A DNA stretch of 7,935 bases from UBA10205 sp964373815 (GCA_964373815.1 CAYJWI010000037.1:1-7935), one strand, 5' to 3'; counted from the stretch's first letter, positions 1 through 5,959 are shown. The notes: generated by a model not told the origin, from the sequence alone. Program-made: numbers and translations.

Positions 1-65
1 TAAAACAATTCAGGGACTTTCATTCCTTTGCCATACTGGGATTTTGGATATTTTTTGGCAGGCAT
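1..65 (-). CDS. Start of an unidentified downstream gene (partial, runs off left edge)
   Basis: An ATG at 65-63 opens a frame that stays open for all 21 complete codons to the window edge. It begins MPAKKYPKSQYG and continues with KGMKVPELF. The start lies 11 bases after the leuB stop codon, which is operon-like spacing, so it is probably the next gene of the leucine/isoleucine/valine operon. The Lys/Pro/Tyr-rich, non-hydrophobic start suggests a soluble cytoplasmic protein. I see no clear Shine-Dalgarno site before it. I do not recognise the family from 21 residues. The pathway genes missing here (ilvD, leuC, leuD, ilvE) are natural guesses from context, but the visible residues do not match a start I know for any of them. 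Confidence 0.45.
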   Translation of the reverse strand, partial: MPAKKYPKSQYGKGMKVPELF

Positions 66-76
66 TGGCGGAAATT

Positions 77-1168
77 TCAGTCATAGGCTTTTATTTCCTT
101 TTCTATGAGCCTGCCCATCTCCTTTGTGCCCACAAGCTTTTTGCCTTCCGAAAAAATGTCCTTTGTCCGATGCTCCTGGATGACTTTTTCAACCGCTTTT
201 TCTATCCCAATGCAAGCCTTTTCATTCACTAAAGTATGGCGAAGCATCATTGCGCCGCTAAGGATTGCCGCTATTGGGTTTGCAGTATCCAGGCCAGCGT
301 ACTTGGGTGCCGAGCCGTGTATCGGCTCATAGAGGCCGAAATTCTTGTCATTGAGCGAAGCGCTTGGGAGCATGCCAAGCGAGCCCGTGATTATGGAGCT
401 CTCATCGCTTAGTATGTCGCCGAAAAGGTTGCCAGTGACGATGACATCGAACTGCCCCGGGTTTTTTATTATCTGCATAGCGCAGTTGTCGACATACATG
501 TGCCCGAGCGCGACATCCTTGTACTGCGCGTGCACTTTCTCTACCTCATCACGCCAGAGAGTGCTTGTGTAGAGAACATTTGCTTTGTCTACCGAAGTCA
601 CTTTCTTCCCCCTCGTGCGCGCGAGCTCGAACGCCTTTTTCGCAATCCTCGAAACCTCGGGGCGCGAGTATTTCATGAGGTCGCTTCTCCAAGTGTTCGC
701 CTCATCCATGTCCTTCTTGCCGAAGTAAACATCCCCTGTAAGTTCCCTTACGATGAGAAAATCAAATCCACTGCCTATGATTTCTTTTTTGAGAGGCGAG
801 GCATCCAAAAGTGCGGGGAAAATTTTTGCGGGCCGAAGGTTCGCGTACAAGTCGAAGATTTTCCTAAGCGGCAGGAGGGCTGCGCGCTCTGGCTGTTCTT
901 GCGGCGGCAACTTGTCCGCGCGCGGGTCGCCGACTGCACCTAAAAGGATTGCATCAGAGTTCCTGCACAGCTCTAGGGTTTCTGGGGGAAGGCAAACGCC
1001 TTTTTTGTCGTAAGCGGCATAGCCGATGAGTGCCTCTTCGAATTCAAAATTGATGCTGAATTTGTCCGCAACCGCTTTGAGGCAGAGCACTGCCTGCTGC
1101 ACTACTTCAGGGCCGATGCCATCGCCTGCGAGCACTGCTATTTTTTTTGCGCCATTCTTTGCACCCAT
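77..1168 (-). CDS. leuB: 3-isopropylmalate dehydrogenase
   Basis: LeuB oxidises and decarboxylates (2R,3S)-3-isopropylmalate to 2-oxoisocaproate, the third stage of leucine synthesis, in the cytoplasm. The 363-residue length is normal for the family. Visible landmarks are the N-terminal GDGIGPE (15-21), substrate arginines R102 and R112 in LRKIFDLYANLRP, R141 and Y148 in RELTGDVYFG, K195 in the DKANVL segment, and metal ligands D227, D251 and D255, the last two in GNLFGDILSDE. The bacterial-type RKIFDLYANLRP block favours LeuB over isocitrate or homoisocitrate dehydrogenase. The cofactor loop reads HGSAPKYAGLDTANP (284-298): K289-Y290 replace the Asp-Ile usual in NAD-dependent LeuB and match NADP-type isocitrate dehydrogenase. 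The ATG is preceded by GGAAGTG five bases upstream, a one-mismatch Shine-Dalgarno, which supports this start. It is the fifth operon gene, 97 bases after ilvC. Confidence 0.95.
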   Translation of the reverse strand: MGAKNGAKKIAVLAGDGIGPEVVQQAVLCLKAVADKFSINFEFEEALIGYAAYDKKGVCLPPETLELCRNSDAILLGAVGDPRADKLPPQEQPERAALLPLRKIFDLYANLRPAKIFPALLDASPLKKEIIGSGFDFLIVRELTGDVYFGKKDMDEANTWRSDLMKYSRPEVSRIAKKAFELARTRGKKVTSVDKANVLYTSTLWRDEVEKVHAQYKDVALGHMYVDNCAMQIIKNPGQFDVIVTGNLFGDILSDESSIITGSLGMLPSASLNDKNFGLYEPIHGSAPKYAGLDTANPIAAILSGAMMLRHTLVNEKACIGIEKAVEKVIQEHRTKDIFSEGKKLVGTKEMGRLIEKEIKAYD

Positions 1169-1169
1169 T

Positions 1170-1229
1170 TTAGCACTTCCACAAAGCCGGGATTTTTTTC
1201 AAAATCTTTTTCCGAGGGTATTTTTGCAT
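1170..1229 (-). CDS. Possible 19-codon micro-ORF ahead of leuB
   Basis: In the 97-base gap between ilvC and leuB an ATG (1229-1227) opens a 19-codon frame beginning MQKYPRKKIL and ending ALWKC. Its TAA stop is one base before the leuB ATG (TAA-A-ATG). The peptide would be very basic (six Lys and one Arg) and has no recognisable homology. The arrangement would allow termination-reinitiation coupling into leuB. The ATG sits one base after a 12-bp palindrome and has no obvious ribosome binding site. A chance frame in AT-rich spacer is quite possible. It is listed mainly because the ilvB-ilvN gap shows the same geometry. Confidence 0.2.
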   Translation of the reverse strand: MQKYPRKKILKKIPALWKC

Positions 1230-1249
1230 GAGAATTAATTCTTTTTGCA
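1221..1249. repeat. Palindrome AGAATTAATTCT flanked by TTTTTGCA direct repeats
   Basis: The ilvC-leuB spacer contains a perfect 12-bp palindrome, AGAATTAATTCT (1231-1242). It is bracketed by two copies of TTTTTGCA (1221-1228 and 1242-1249) whose starts are 21 bp apart, about two helical turns. On the minus strand it lies 63-74 bases before the leuB ATG. It could be a protein-binding site or an internal TATA-like promoter element (GAATTAATTC) for leuB. The region is AT-rich, so chance is a fair alternative. Confidence 0.3.
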
Positions 1250-1265
1250 GTTTCTTAAAGCCGCC

Positions 1266-2258
1266 TCATTTCTTCTTGAACAGCTCGCGTATTTCCCTTC
1301 CGACCACCTCGATTTCCTTGGCGTTCTGCTCCTCGCGCAGCCTCTTGAAGTTCTTGAGCCCTGCGCGGTATTCGCCCATCCACTCGTTCGCGAACTTCCC
1401 GCTCTCGACATCAGCGAGGATTTCCTTCATCCTCTTTCGTACTTCAGGGCCGATTATGGATTTGCCCCTCGTGCGGCCGCCGTACTCTGCGGTGTTGGAA
1501 ACCACATGCCACATGTGGGTAAGGCCTCCTTCATACACAAGGTCGACAATTAGCTTCATTTCATGCAGGCATTCGAAGTAAGCCATCTCCGGAGGGTATC
1601 CCGCTTCCACGAGAGTCTCGAAGCCTGCCTGTATGAGTTCGGAGAGGCCGCCGCAGAGAACCGCCTGCTCGCCGAAGAGGTCTTCGTAGGTTTCCTGCTC
1701 GAAAGTGCACTCGAGGCACCCGGCCCTCGTGAAACCGCAGGCCTTTGCCATCGCGAGCGCGGTCTTGCGCGCATTCCCGCTCGCATCCTGCTTTATTGCG
1801 ATGAGCGCAGGCACGCCTAACCCTGAGACGAACTGCTTCCTCTCTTCCGTGCCAGGGGCTTTCGGGGCAACCATTATGACATCGACATCCTTCTGCGGCT
1901 TTATGAACCCGAAGCAGATGTTGAATCCGTGCGAAAAGGAGAGTGTCTTGCCTTTACGCAGGTGCTGCTTTATGTCCTTCTCGAAAACTTCGCTTTGCAC
2001 TTCATCCGGCATCAGTATGTGTATTATGTCAGCGCGCTTCGCAGCTTCCGCGGTTTCAAAAACATCGAACCCGTACTCCTTTGCTTTCTTCCAGCTCTCG
2101 CTCTCCTTGCGCAGCCCGACAATGACATCGAGGCCTGAGTCCTTCATGCACATTGCCTGCGCAGCGCCCTGCGCGCCGTAGCCTATCACGGCAATGGTCC
2201 TGCCTTTCACGTCGGCGAAATCCGCATCTTTGTCCCTCAACAGTTTTAGTTCCTCCAT
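1266..2258 (-). CDS. ilvC: Ketol-acid reductoisomerase (class I)
   Basis: IlvC converts acetolactate or acetohydroxybutyrate to the dihydroxy acid by Mg-dependent alkyl migration and NAD(P)H reduction, the step shared by valine, isoleucine and leucine synthesis. Numbering from the upstream TTG, the Rossmann motif GYGAQG is at 27-32, the cofactor loop GLRKESESW at 49-57, catalytic H111 in SHGFNICFG, metal ligands D194 and E198 in YEDLFGEQAVLCGG, E230 and E234 in YFECLHEMKLI, and S255 in VSNTAEYG. One knotted C-terminal domain and about 330 residues make this class I. I place the start at the ATG 2258-2256, because the codon before it (2261) is a TTG with nothing to favour it. The loop has Glu where Gly is usual (RKES rather than RxGS), which may affect cofactor choice. 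It follows ilvN by 43 bases. Confidence 0.96.
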   Translation of the reverse strand: MEELKLLRDKDADFADVKGRTIAVIGYGAQGAAQAMCMKDSGLDVIVGLRKESESWKKAKEYGFDVFETAEAAKRADIIHILMPDEVQSEVFEKDIKQHLRKGKTLSFSHGFNICFGFIKPQKDVDVIMVAPKAPGTEERKQFVSGLGVPALIAIKQDASGNARKTALAMAKACGFTRAGCLECTFEQETYEDLFGEQAVLCGGLSELIQAGFETLVEAGYPPEMAYFECLHEMKLIVDLVYEGGLTHMWHVVSNTAEYGGRTRGKSIIGPEVRKRMKEILADVESGKFANEWMGEYRAGLKNFKRLREEQNAKEIEVVGREIRELFKKK

Positions 2259-2301
2259 CAAAGAGCCCCTGGAGTATTTTCCTGTCCAAAAGTATTAATT
2301 A

Positions 2302-2763
2302 TCATATTGCATTCTCCCCAGCCCTTGAAATGTCGATTATTTCGAACTGTTTTTTTGCAAGCTCCACAAACTCTTCGACCTTAGCAGGGTAATCAACTAT
2401 CTCCAATATAACAAAGCCCTGGCCCTCCTGCACAACCTTTGCTCCTGAGCCGCCGAGCTTTTCCTTCACGCCGCTTCCCGCCTTCACTTTCACGAGGCAG
2501 TGCTCCCTCTCGGCGACGTCGCTCTTGTGCAGGGCTTTTATGCTTATGACATTGACCAGCCTTGCAAGCTGTTTCGTTGCCTGCTCGACCTCACCCTCCG
2601 AGCCGTTGATGGCAAGTGTTATGCCGGCCTCACCCGGCTCAAGATGCGAGCCTACGCAGATTGATGAAATGTTATAGCCTTTCCTTGCGAGCAGGGTCGC
2701 AATCCTTGCCATCACTCCCTTGTTGTTGTCGGCGACAATTTTTATGATGAACTTTTCCACCAT
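2302..2763 (-). CDS. ilvN: Acetolactate synthase small (regulatory) subunit
   Basis: IlvN binds IlvB, stimulates it and normally mediates valine feedback inhibition. From the ATG at 2763-2761 the protein has 153 residues, slightly short of the usual 160-170. The N-terminal ACT domain covers roughly residues 3-75 and shows the ligand-loop pattern NNKGVMARIATLLARKGYNI followed by SSICVG. The C-terminal half carries the AEREHCLVKV segment typical of the small-subunit C-terminal domain. A longer reading from a TTG at 2781 exists, but the ATG gives the canonical start MVEKFIIKIV directly at the ACT fold. The gene lies 103 bases after ilvB, and a 29-codon micro-ORF in that gap ends one base before this ATG. 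The presence of IlvN makes IlvB an acetolactate/acetohydroxybutyrate synthase rather than a catabolic one. Confidence 0.93.
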   Translation of the reverse strand: MVEKFIIKIVADNNKGVMARIATLLARKGYNISSICVGSHLEPGEAGITLAINGSEGEVEQATKQLARLVNVISIKALHKSDVAEREHCLVKVKAGSGVKEKLGGSGAKVVQEGQGFVILEIVDYPAKVEEFVELAKKQFEIIDISRAGENAI

Positions 2764-2764
2764 T

Positions 2765-2854
2765 TCACCCCACAAAACCAAAACCTTTCATGCAAAAACC
2801 ATTCTCCAACACTTCTTCCTGCCGCCCATGCATTTTTCGCCGCTGGTTTTTCAT
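2765..2854 (-). CDS. Possible 29-codon micro-ORF between ilvB and ilvN
   Basis: An ATG at 2854-2852, 12 bases after the ilvB stop and preceded by CGGGGAAA, opens a 29-codon frame beginning MKNQRRKMHG and ending MKGFGFVG. Its TGA stop is one base before the ilvN ATG (TGA-A-ATG). The gap is otherwise unusually long for this operon. The peptide resembles no family I know. It may serve as a reinitiation cistron that sets the IlvN:IlvB ratio, or it may be a chance open frame in the spacer. The matching geometry before leuB is the reason to list it. Confidence 0.25.
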   Translation of the reverse strand: MKNQRRKMHGRQEEVLENGFCMKGFGFVG

Positions 2855-2866
2855 TTTCCCCGCAAA

Positions 2867-4558
2867 TCACTTCTTGAAATAATCCTTCTGCAGCTTCAAG
2901 CCCTGCATCTCGCTGTTGCTCGCGCCCGCGGGAACAATCGGCAGCACATTCGCCTCCGAGTTCACGTGCACGTCTACTACTGTGGATTCGTCCGCCTTTA
3001 TCGCCCTCTGCAGCGCCTCTGAAATCTCAGAAGGCCTCTCAACCCTTGTGCCATGCAGCCCGTAAGCCTGCGCGAGCTTCTCGAAGTCAGGAATCTTCCC
3101 GAGCCAGACCTGGCTCCTGCGGCCCTCATAGAACATGTCGTTCCACGCGCGCACCATGCCGAGGAAGGCGTTGTTCATTATCACGTTTATTGTTTTGATG
3201 TTGTTCACCTTCGCGGTCGCAAGCTCCTGCACAGTCATTGCAAAGCTCCCGTCGCCGTCAACATCGAAAACCTCGCGGTTTGGCATCGCAACTTTCGCCC
3301 CGATTGCTGCCGGGAGCCCGAAGCCCATTGTCCCAAGCCCGCCCGAAGTTATGAACCTTCTAGGCTTTGAGAACTTTATGAAGTGCGCAACGTCCATCTG
3401 GTGCTCGCCCACCCCGGTAGTTACAATCGTATCCTCGGTAAAGACGCGCTGCAGCTCGAACATGAGCCTGCGAGGGTCAATAGGGGTCGCCTCGATGCAA
3501 AGCTCCTCCGAATACTCCTTTCTGAGTTTGCCAAGTTTTTCATTCCACGCCCCGCTCTTGCACTGCATCTGCTTGACAACAGAATTCATGTGGGAAAGCA
3601 CTTCCTTTGCATTCCCAAGTATCCCGAAATCGGCTTTCCTGTTCTTGTGGATTTCGCTGGGGTCGATTTCGATGTGGATGATTTTCGCTTCCGGCGCAAA
3701 CCCATCCAATCTCCCCGTGACGCGGTCATCGAACCTTATCCCAATTGTAAAGAGCACGTCGCATCTCTGTATCGCATAAACCGCGGGTGGCTGCCCGTGC
3801 ATTCCGGTCATCCCGAGCGAGAGCGGGTGCCTCTCATCAAACATCCCTTTTCCGTGCAAAGTGGTTGCAACCATCACCATGCAGGTTTCGGCAAGCTGCC
3901 TGATTTCATTCGCGCAGTCGGAATGAACCGCCCCTCCCCCGACAAGAATCACCGGCCTCTGCGCCTCTAGGAGCATCTTCACCGCATTCTCCGCAGCCTG
4001 GGCATCAAACCCCTTCAGGACCGAGTAGCCTTTCAGCTTCAATTCCTTCGGCTGCGTAACCTCTTTTTGCTGCACATCCTTTGGAAGGTCGATGTAAACA
4101 GGCCCCGGCCTATTTGTCGAGGCAATATTATAAGCGGCATCGACTACCGATTCTATTTCATTCGGGTCCCGAATCTGGAAATTGTGCTTGGTAATCGGCG
4201 TTGTTATCCCCATAAGGTCTGCTTCCTGGAAAGCATCCTTTCCTATGAGATGGGTTGAAACCTGGCCGCCAATAGCAACAATCGGCACCGAGTCCATGAA
4301 AGCATCAGCAATGCCGGTAACAAGGTTTGTAGCCCCAGGGCCGCTTGTGCCAAGGCAAGTCCCAACAGTGCCAGATGCCTTCGCATAGCCCTCCGCCATG
4401 TGCGCTCCGCCCTGCTCGTGCCGCACAAGGATGTGTGTCAGGCTTTTCTCGTAAAAAAGTTCATCGTAAAACGGTATCACGACGCCGCCGGGTATCCCGA
4501 ACATGTGCCGCACGCCGTTCTTCTTCAAAGCTTCGAGAAAAGCCCTTGCGCCCTTCAT
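2867..4558 (-). CDS. ilvB: Acetolactate synthase large (catalytic) subunit
   Basis: IlvB is a ThDP/FAD enzyme that condenses pyruvate with pyruvate or 2-oxobutyrate, the first common step to valine/leucine and isoleucine. Its 563 residues contain the full three-domain plan. The ThDP pyrimidine domain has the catalytic glutamate E48 in RHEQGGAHMAEGYAKA and GQVSTHLIGKDAFQEAD at 98-114. The FAD-binding middle domain has GMTGMHG at 249-255 and GIRFDDRVTGR at 273-283. The ThDP pyrophosphate domain has GDG at 435-437 paired with NN at 462-463, then FLGMVRAW with W472, the residue that favours 2-oxobutyrate in acetohydroxyacid synthases. The ATG overlaps the leuA stop as ATGA (4558-4555) and is preceded by AGGTG six bases upstream, which indicates translational coupling. 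I see no truncation. Its usual regulatory partner, IlvN, follows. Confidence 0.97.
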   Translation of the reverse strand: MKGARAFLEALKKNGVRHMFGIPGGVVIPFYDELFYEKSLTHILVRHEQGGAHMAEGYAKASGTVGTCLGTSGPGATNLVTGIADAFMDSVPIVAIGGQVSTHLIGKDAFQEADLMGITTPITKHNFQIRDPNEIESVVDAAYNIASTNRPGPVYIDLPKDVQQKEVTQPKELKLKGYSVLKGFDAQAAENAVKMLLEAQRPVILVGGGAVHSDCANEIRQLAETCMVMVATTLHGKGMFDERHPLSLGMTGMHGQPPAVYAIQRCDVLFTIGIRFDDRVTGRLDGFAPEAKIIHIEIDPSEIHKNRKADFGILGNAKEVLSHMNSVVKQMQCKSGAWNEKLGKLRKEYSEELCIEATPIDPRRLMFELQRVFTEDTIVTTGVGEHQMDVAHFIKFSKPRRFITSGGLGTMGFGLPAAIGAKVAMPNREVFDVDGDGSFAMTVQELATAKVNNIKTINVIMNNAFLGMVRAWNDMFYEGRRSQVWLGKIPDFEKLAQAYGLHGTRVERPSEISEALQRAIKADESTVVDVHVNSEANVLPIVPAGASNSEMQGLKLQKDYFKK

Positions 4559-5814
4559 TTTCCCACCTTAGAATTATTCTCCATAAGCTTATTTATTGAC
4601 TTTACAAGGGCCTCGCACGAAGCCATTTCTGCAATTTTCTTTTCTTCCAGGCTGCCGCCAGCAGCTTCAGAGGCTATTGCGATTATGTCGTCGTTGAAAA
4701 TCTTTTTCTTCCTGTCTGCAAGCTCCTTTATTCTTGCAGTGACTTCCCTGAGCTGCCCGGCCTTGAGCCTGAAGCCCCTCTTGCGCAAAAAATCATTCAC
4801 CGCTGATTTTCCCGAGTGCTTTCCGATGACAAGCTCTGTCTGCTTGCCTATTGTCGCGGGGTCCATTATCTCATAGACTTTCCTGTGCGCAAGCATGCCG
4901 TGCTGGTGTATACCAGCTTCGTGGCGAAACGCGTTCTTCCCTACAATCGCCTTGTTGGGCTGGACAACCATGGAAGTGAGGCTTGAGACCATCCTGCTTG
5001 TGTTGTAGAGCTCCTTGAGGTTCACATTCGTCTCCGCCTTGAAAAAGTTCCTGCGCGCGTGCAGGTTCATTATGACTTCCTCGAGCGCGGCATTCCCCGC
5101 CCGTTCGCCGATGCCGTTGATTGTCCCTTCAACCTGGTTTGCGCCGTTCATTATTGCACTAAGACTGTTCGCAACGCTAAGGCCCAAATCATCGTGGCAG
5201 TGTGCTGAAATGGTCACAGAGCGGTCATAATTCGGGGTGTTTGCGATTATGTTTTTTATGAGGCCGCCGAATTCATGCGGCTGGGTGTAGCCGACAGTGT
5301 CGGGGATGTTGAGGGTCGTTGCCCCTGCATCAATCGCCTTCTCCAGAACTTTGTACAAAAACTTCGGTTCGCTCCTCCCCGCATCCTCTGGGGAAAATTC
5401 CACATCCTCAGAAAATTGTTTCGCGTACTTCACCCACTTCCCCGCTTCCTCCACAACCTGCGAAGGCCGCATCTTGAGCTTGTACTTCATGTGTATCGGC
5501 GAGGTCGCGATGAAGACATGTATCCTTCCCCTCTTCGCGCCCTCGAGCGCTTTCGCGGCGGCGTTAATGTCCTCTTTCCTGCACCGCGCGAGGGCGCATA
5601 TCACTGGCTTTCGTATTTTTTCCGCAATCTCCCTTACCGCGGTGAAATCATCCTTGCTCGCGATTGGAAAGCCGGCTTCTATGATGTCGACATTGAGCCT
5701 TTCCAGCTGCTTTGCAATCATCATTTTCTCGCCATGCGAGAGCGTCGCGCCCGGGCTCTGCTCGCCGTCGCGCAGGGTGGTGTCGAAAATCTTTATTACT
5801 CTCTTCTTAGCCAT
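4555..5814 (-). CDS. leuA: 2-isopropylmalate synthase without regulatory domain
   Basis: LeuA condenses acetyl-CoA with 2-oxoisovalerate, the committed leucine step. The TIM-barrel motifs are FDTTLRDGEQSPGA (10-23; R15 catalytic, D16 metal), IIEAGFP (44-50), the metal histidines H205 and H207 in SAHCHDDLGL, and GTINGIGERAGNAALEE (230-246) with N241. The linker subdomains follow, with FRHEAGIHQHGML (296-308) and GKHSGKSA (331-338). The VQPNKAIVG and HQHGML blocks favour LeuA over homocitrate or citramalate synthase. The protein ends at 419 residues, after ADRKKKIFNDDI and a tail of about 40 residues. The roughly 130-residue leucine-binding C-terminal domain of full-length LeuA (about 510-520 residues) is absent, and the ilvB start overlaps the stop, so no remnant can follow. 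The ATG has AAGGA six bases upstream, inside a small hairpin. It is the first enzyme gene of the operon. Confidence 0.94.
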   Translation of the reverse strand: MAKKRVIKIFDTTLRDGEQSPGATLSHGEKMMIAKQLERLNVDIIEAGFPIASKDDFTAVREIAEKIRKPVICALARCRKEDINAAAKALEGAKRGRIHVFIATSPIHMKYKLKMRPSQVVEEAGKWVKYAKQFSEDVEFSPEDAGRSEPKFLYKVLEKAIDAGATTLNIPDTVGYTQPHEFGGLIKNIIANTPNYDRSVTISAHCHDDLGLSVANSLSAIMNGANQVEGTINGIGERAGNAALEEVIMNLHARRNFFKAETNVNLKELYNTSRMVSSLTSMVVQPNKAIVGKNAFRHEAGIHQHGMLAHRKVYEIMDPATIGKQTELVIGKHSGKSAVNDFLRKRGFRLKAGQLREVTARIKELADRKKKIFNDDIIAIASEAAGGSLEEKKIAEMASCEALVKSINKLMENNSKVGK

Positions 5815-5820
5815 TTAGAT

Positions 5821-5836
5821 TCCTTCGCTCTAAGGA
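5821..5836 (-). promoter_or_regulatory. Hairpin over the leuA ribosome binding site
   Basis: On the minus strand UCCUU (5836-5832), loop AGAGCG, AAGGA (5825-5821) form a 5-bp stem. The 3' arm AAGGA is the Shine-Dalgarno-like site of leuA, six bases before its ATG. A second complement, CCUUC (5846-5842), can pair with GAAGG (5826-5822) instead. The leuA ribosome site therefore has two alternative masking partners in its leader. The stem is short, so its stability in the cell is uncertain. Confidence 0.4.
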
Positions 5837-5846
5837 CTTCTGAAGG

Positions 5847-5855
5847 TTTTAATAT
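5847..5855 (-). promoter_or_regulatory. Possible leuA-proximal TATA box
   Basis: The minus strand reads GATATTAAAACC here, an AT-rich hexamer-plus within GC-rich flanks, 33-41 bases before the leuA ATG. That would give a transcript with a leader of only about a dozen bases. The match to TTTAWATA is imperfect. It may be a second promoter that bypasses the micro-ORF, or merely the spacer after the GC stem. Confidence 0.3.
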
Positions 5856-5856
5856 C

Positions 5857-5889
5857 GCGCCCCCAGAAATCGAGTTTTTTGCGGGGCGC
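5857..5889 (-). promoter_or_regulatory. GC-only stem-loop directly after the leader ORF
   Basis: The minus-strand RNA has GCGCCCC (5889-5883) and GGGGCGC (5863-5857), a perfect 7-bp G/C stem with a 19-base loop containing A6. The loop can add three A-U pairs. The 5' arm begins one base after the leader ORF stop codon (5893-5891), so a ribosome terminating there would cover it. A competing 5-bp hairpin, UGCUU (5901-5897) with AAGCG (5891-5887), uses the same bases. The sequence after the stem (GAUAUUAAAACC) has no U-run, so it is not a standard intrinsic terminator. Confidence 0.5.
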
Positions 5890-5890
5890 T

Positions 5891-5959
5891 TCACGCAAGC
5901 AATACAAGCACCAGCAGCACAATCAAAGCACTTGCCTGAAATTTGCTGCCAAAACCCAT
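5891..5959 (-). CDS. Candidate leader peptide, 22 residues, rich in Leu/Val/Ile
   Basis: The ATG at 5959-5957, just after an in-frame TGA at 5965-5963, starts a 22-codon frame ending in TGA at 5893-5891. Residues 1-11 are MGFGSKFQASA. Residues 12-21 are L-I-V-L-L-V-L-V-L-L, ten branched-chain residues in a row (six Leu, three Val, one Ile; nt 5926-5897), followed by a final Ala. A TATA box is centred about 25 bases before the ATG, so the message would be leaderless or nearly so. The ORF lies 76 bases upstream of leuA, on the same strand. By analogy with the ilv and leu leader peptides of enterobacteria, it could sense charged Leu/Val/Ile tRNA by ribosome pausing. Alternatively it is a small membrane peptide: KFQASALIVLL resembles archaeal pilin-type (class III) signal peptides, and this could be a remnant of one. 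Translation is unproven. Confidence 0.5.
   Translation of the reverse strand: MGFGSKFQASALIVLLVLVLLA

Noticed and set aside
2259..2261. TTG start for ilvC one codon upstream
   Set aside because: The adjacent ATG at 2258-2256 is the simpler start and gives the normal family N-terminus.
2779..2781. TTG start for ilvN six codons upstream
   Set aside because: The ATG at 2763-2761 begins the ACT domain directly. The extra residues (VLWGE) are not family-like.
3135..3779. Plus-strand open frame of 214 codons
   Set aside because: It is antisense to ilvB, with a Ser/Pro-rich composition from reversed codons, and shows no recognisable domain.
5857..5889. Intrinsic terminator for the cysteine-rich gene or a classical attenuator
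   Set aside because: There is a strong GC stem, but the following minus-strand bases are GATATTAAAACC with no T-run, so a standard terminator call is not supported.
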